From assembly GCA_021813025.1 (NCBI GenBank), contig JAKAME010000059.1:1-7928 (forward strand): a DNA stretch of 7,928 nt, in the 5' to 3' direction. Shown piece after piece: positions 5,434 through 7,928 of this stretch. The number at the start of each line of letters is the position of its first letter. The first letter of the stretch is position 1. Source of the DNA: Microcaldota archaeon. GTDB taxonomy: Archaea; Micrarchaeota; Micrarchaeia; Anstonellales; Anstonellaceae. The notes beneath the pieces were generated by a model. It worked only from the letters and a program-made list of their open reading frames with translations. It was not told the origin of the DNA and did not search any database. Made by a program: the position numbers and the translations under genes.

Positions 5434-6335
5434 CCCCTTGTCGCCATCCGGCTCTCAGGCGTTAGGCTGCGCATGTCAATGCTGGGCATGGCGTCCCCCA
5501 AGCCCTCGCTCACCCGCGCAATTGCGTCAGGGTCGTTGTAATGCGCGGTTGCCTGCACGATTGCCTTGGCCCTTTGCAGCGGGTCTGCGGATTTGAAAAT
5601 TCCTGAGCCTACGAAAACTCCGTCGCAGCCCATCTGCATGCACATGGCCGCATCTGAGGGGGTGGCGATTCCGCCTGCTGCGAAATTCACAACAGGCAAT
5701 TTGCCGCTTTCAGCGATTTTTTCAAGAATGACAACGTCCACGCGCATCTCTTTTGCCATGGCGGCAAGGTCTTTCTTTCCCTTGTTTTTGGCCGCCTCTC
5801 TTGCCTCGCCAATTCCCCTCTGCACGCCGCGTATGTGCCTCATGGCTTCCACGATGTTGCCCGTGCCTGCCTCCCCTTTCGTGCGAATCATGGCCGCTCC
5901 TTCCGATATGCGCCTGCATGCCTCGCCCAAGTCGCGGCAGCCGCACACGAACGGCACCTTGAAATTCCATTTGTCTATGTGCTTTTCCTCGTCAGCAGGG
6001 GTGAGCACTTCTGATTCGTCTATGAAATCCACCTGCAATGATTGGAGCACCTGCGCCTCGACAAAATGGCCTATCCTGCATTTGGCCATCACCGGAACGG
6101 TGACCGCCTGCTTGATTTCCTTTACTTTCAGCGGGTCGGCCATGCGCGCCACGCCGCCCTCTCTGCGGATGTCAGCCGGCACGCGCTCCAATGCCATCAC
6201 GGCGACTGCGCCCGCTTCCTGCGCTATCTTGGCCTGCTCAGGGGTGGTGACGTCCATTATGACGCCCCCCTTTAGCATCTGGGCAAGGCCTGATTTTACC
6301 GAGAATGTGCCGTGAATGGGAGCGTTGGGCTGCAT
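5427..6335 (-). CDS. pdxS: Pyridoxal 5'-phosphate synthase subunit PdxS
   Basis: PdxS condenses ribose 5-phosphate, glyceraldehyde 3-phosphate and ammonia into PLP in the DXP-independent pathway, as a dodecamer of (beta/alpha)8 barrels loaded with PdxT. The 302-residue sequence is full length. Its conserved residues sit four positions after those of the B. subtilis enzyme: D28 in GGVIMDVTTPEQA, K85 in PVMAKCRIGHFVEAQ (first Schiff-base lysine) and K153 in MIRTKGEAGTGN (second lysine). Phosphate-binding loops AAGGIATPSDAA (219-230) and GVFVGSGIF (239-247) are intact. The ATG at 6335 follows GGAGGT by 6 nt and is the first gene after a TATA box at about 6380, giving a leader of about 20 nt. The final residues overlap the promoter of the glycosylase gene. 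PdxT lies one gene downstream rather than adjacent. Confidence 0.98.
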   Translation of the reverse strand: MQPNAPIHGTFSVKSGLAQMLKGGVIMDVTTPEQAKIAQEAGAVAVMALERVPADIRREGGVARMADPLKVKEIKQAVTVPVMAKCRIGHFVEAQVLQSLQVDFIDESEVLTPADEEKHIDKWNFKVPFVCGCRDLGEACRRISEGAAMIRTKGEAGTGNIVEAMRHIRGVQRGIGEAREAAKNKGKKDLAAMAKEMRVDVVILEKIAESGKLPVVNFAAGGIATPSDAAMCMQMGCDGVFVGSGIFKSADPLQRAKAIVQATAHYNDPDAIARVSEGLGDAMPSIDMRSLTPESRMATRGI

Positions 6336-6341
6336 TGGATG

Positions 6342-6347
6342 ACCTCC
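6342..6347 (-). promoter_or_regulatory. Strong Shine-Dalgarno site of pdxS
   Basis: GGAGGT on the minus strand lies 6 nt before the pdxS ATG. It is the strongest ribosome-binding site in the window. Confidence 0.7.
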
Positions 6348-6375
6348 GCGGGATGGACGAGGGTAGGGAAAGACG

Positions 6376-6384
6376 ATATTTAAT
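6376..6384 (-). promoter_or_regulatory. TATA-box promoter of pdxS
   Basis: The minus strand reads ATTAAATAT, an archaeal TATA box about 45 bp from the start codon. It predicts transcription from about 6354. An inverted repeat ACCT-N4-AGGT (6385-6396) touches its upstream edge, where the BRE would be. Confidence 0.55.
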
Positions 6385-6403
6385 ACCTTCTTAGGTGCAT
6401 TTT

Positions 6404-6808
6404 TCAGACTACAACCTTTTCCAACGAGTTTTCAAAATTTCCGAAAATTGGGTCAGATTTAGCCTTTTTTAGCAGTCTATAGAAAGATTCGCTCGTCATG
6501 TGTCCTGCGCCTTGGCCATATATCCAGTGTTTTTCTGCACAACGAGCCTTTAGCCATTCATTTCTATCCATATTCTCGTCATTGTAAGCTTCGATATCCA
6601 CTTTTCTATAATAGTACGTAAAGCGCAGTTCCCTCAGTTGTTTGTTCCAGCTGACTAAATCCAGTATTCTCATATAGTATCCTAAACCTTGAACCTTTTC
6701 CAGCACCATCGCTCGCCCAAGCACTTTTCCAGTGCTTTCTCCGACCCCTACTGCCTTTGGATAGGGATACTTCAGCGCTTTCGGCGCTATGATTATCCTC
6801 CCTGCCAT
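6404..6808 (-). CDS. Hypothetical protein of 134 residues, AT-rich gene behind mcm
   Basis: I do not recognise this protein. It is basic and Tyr/Trp-rich, with no signal peptide or membrane segment. Visible features are a hydrophobic start MAGRIIIAPKALKYPYPKAV, a GYYMRILDL segment (43-51), a Tyr cluster RFTYYYRK (62-69), and ARCAEKHWIYGQGAGH (88-103), which holds the only Cys. The likely start is the ATG at 6808: GTGA lies 4 nt before it, as for uL3 and uL4, and it follows the mcm stop by 18 nt, so it is probably co-transcribed with mcm. GC is about 44 percent by hand count, well below the neighbouring genes. That suggests acquisition by transfer or relaxed constraint, though the local ribosome-binding style argues that it is expressed. 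No terminator is evident after it. A real gene is likely; its function is unknown. Confidence 0.65.
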   Translation of the reverse strand: MAGRIIIAPKALKYPYPKAVGVGESTGKVLGRAMVLEKVQGLGYYMRILDLVSWNKQLRELRFTYYYRKVDIEAYNDENMDRNEWLKARCAEKHWIYGQGAGHMTSESFYRLLKKAKSDPIFGNFENSLEKVVV

Positions 6809-6826
6809 GTTCTCACTGCTCTCGGT

Positions 6827-7928
6827 CTATCCGTACTGCTCCACCACTTTGACGAACCCGTGCTTCACCCTGTACAAATCTCCCTTGTAAATCAGCTCGT
6901 CAAGATAGCGCCTGCAGTCTGCCTCCGAAATCTGGTGCTCCCCAGCCTCGGCCACAATCTTGTTGATTTCCACCAAATCAAACTCTTTTTGCAGCTGCTG
7001 CACTATGGACAATATTGTGTTAATCTTGTCCACCTGCGACTTGGGCTTGCCTGTCGCGATGATGTCGACGTCAAAGCGCCCTGTCTCGGTGTCGCGCAAT
7101 ATCTCGTTCATCATGAACGTGTGCAGGGTTATGGAGCGCTCGGCGTCGAAGACCTCCACCTTGTCAGACAAGCGGATGCGGGCCGATGCCTCGGCCATGC
7201 GCACAAGCCCCTCAATTTGCCTTGCGGTGATTGGCACGGTGCCTGTCTGCTGGCCCTTGGAGCGCAGTTCCACGTAATAGTCCTTGATTTTCTCGGCAGC
7301 GTCGTCGGACAGCACAGGGTTGCAGCTGCGCCGGGCGTAGGCAATGTATTTTGTGAGAAGCGCGCGAGGCAGCGGGCCTTTCTGCGACGGGTCGTCCACT
7401 ATTCCTACCTCTCCGTTGCGGCCGTCCTTGAACACGGCTTGGTGGTCTGCAAGGATTTTCGACGCCATCTCCGCGTCGCGCACCTTGTCCATGGTGTCGA
7501 AGATGACGAAAATCAGGTCAAAGCGCGAGAGCAGGGTGGGCGGGATTTCAAACTGCTCTGCAGGCAGCTTGTTCCTGTCAAATCTTCCGAATTTCGGATT
7601 TGCGGCAGCCAGAATTGCGCATTTTGCCTTGAATTGCGCGACAATGCCCGCCTTTGCAATGGAAACGGTCTGGCTTTCCATAACCTCGTGCATGGCCGCG
7701 CGGTCCTCCTCGTCAATTTTGTCAAACTCGTCCACTGCAGCCATGCCGCCTGAAGCAAGCACAAGCGCGCCTGCCTTGAGAGTCCAGCCGCCCTCGCCCA
7801 AATCATCTTTCTCGGCAGCAGCAGTCAAGCCGACTCCTGTCACAGATTTTCCTGAAACATAGATTCCTTTGGGCACCAAATCTTTTGCATAATGCAGCAG
7901 CCTTGATTTGGCCGCGCCGGGGTCGCCG
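6827..7928 (-). CDS. mcm: Replicative DNA helicase MCM, C-terminal part (N-terminus outside window)
   Basis: The last 366 residues are present; the gene begins beyond the right edge. MCM forms the hexameric 3'-5' helicase that unwinds DNA at archaeal replication forks. The fragment opens within Walker A (GDPGAAKSRLL, fragment residues 1-11). Next come Walker B with LASGGMAAVDEFDKI (57-71), the presensor-1 hairpin QTVSIAKAG (86-94) with its DNA-contacting lysine K92, sensor 1 AAANP (107-111, N110), the arginine finger LLSRFD (132-137, R135), and the sensor 2 region TARQIEGLVRMAEASARIRL (234-253). The last 70 residues or so look like the C-terminal winged helix. All ATPase residues visible are intact, so the enzyme should be active. 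No intein interrupts the visible part. The TAG stop is 18 nt before the 134-residue gene. Confidence 0.97.
   Translation of the reverse strand, partial: GDPGAAKSRLLHYAKDLVPKGIYVSGKSVTGVGLTAAAEKDDLGEGGWTLKAGALVLASGGMAAVDEFDKIDEEDRAAMHEVMESQTVSIAKAGIVAQFKAKCAILAAANPKFGRFDRNKLPAEQFEIPPTLLSRFDLIFVIFDTMDKVRDAEMASKILADHQAVFKDGRNGEVGIVDDPSQKGPLPRALLTKYIAYARRSCNPVLSDDAAEKIKDYYVELRSKGQQTGTVPITARQIEGLVRMAEASARIRLSDKVEVFDAERSITLHTFMMNEILRDTETGRFDVDIIATGKPKSQVDKINTILSIVQQLQKEFDLVEINKIVAEAGEHQISEADCRRYLDELIYKGDLYRVKHGFVKVVEQYG

Noticed and set aside
5566..6315. Plus-strand open frame of 249 codons opposite pdxS
   Set aside because: It is a mirror of the highly conserved pdxS coding sequence, with no independent evidence.
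6689..7753. Plus-strand open frame of 354 codons opposite mcm
   Set aside because: It is antisense to an intact MCM ATPase with all motifs; its translation looks like a Val/Leu/His-rich mirror product with no family resemblance.
6827..7928. Intein in mcm
   Set aside because: MCM proteins often carry inteins near Walker A or B, but the visible ATPase motifs run without interruption.
1..7928. CRISPR array, tRNA, rRNA, insertion sequence or toxin-antitoxin pair
   Set aside because: No direct repeats with spacers, cloverleaf-like sequence, transposase motif or terminal inverted repeats were seen; nearly all of the window is accounted for by seven genes and short spacers.

Overview
All genes in this window lie on the minus strand and are of archaeal type. 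The evidence is an archaeal/eukaryotic-type uL3 followed by uL4, an MCM replicative helicase, an archaeal Ogg2-type 8-oxoguanine glycosylase/lyase, the DXP-independent PLP synthase pair PdxS/PdxT, a beta-propeller lipoprotein of a mainly archaeal family, TATA-box promoters and T-rich terminators. GC content is high in most genes. The gene set and the compact layout would fit a small-genome lineage such as a DPANN archaeon, but nothing here fixes the phylum.

Reading in the direction of transcription (right to left): (1) 7928-6404 holds the C-terminal ATPase half of MCM, cut by the window edge at its Walker A motif, followed after 18 nt by an unrecognised 134-residue gene that is clearly AT-richer than its neighbours. 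(2) 6335-4111 holds pdxS, then an Ogg2 DNA glycosylase, then pdxT. The two PLP synthase subunits are thus separated by a DNA repair gene that appears to have its own TATA box overlapping the pdxS stop codon. (3) 3978-1687 is a monocistronic beta-propeller lipoprotein with its own promoter and a leader hairpin, ending in a long pyrimidine-rich (in the RNA) terminator. (4) 1582-1 is the start of the S10/L3-type ribosomal protein operon: promoter, leader of about 115 nt with two perfect hairpins, uL3, then uL4, which runs off the left edge.

The genes serve unrelated housekeeping processes (replication, base-excision repair, vitamin B6 synthesis, cell surface, translation). Within units, PdxS and PdxT form one enzyme, and uL3/uL4 are co-transcribed early-assembly proteins of the large subunit. 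Start sites are mostly set by Shine-Dalgarno sequences in one register (fitting a 16S tail complementary to GGAGGTGAT); the glycosylase looks leaderless.

I found no CRISPR array, transposon, tRNA, rRNA, intein or clear new multi-gene system. The most notable points are the glycosylase between pdxS and pdxT, the structured uL3 leader with an upstream palindrome, the long polypurine tract, and the AT-rich orphan gene behind mcm.
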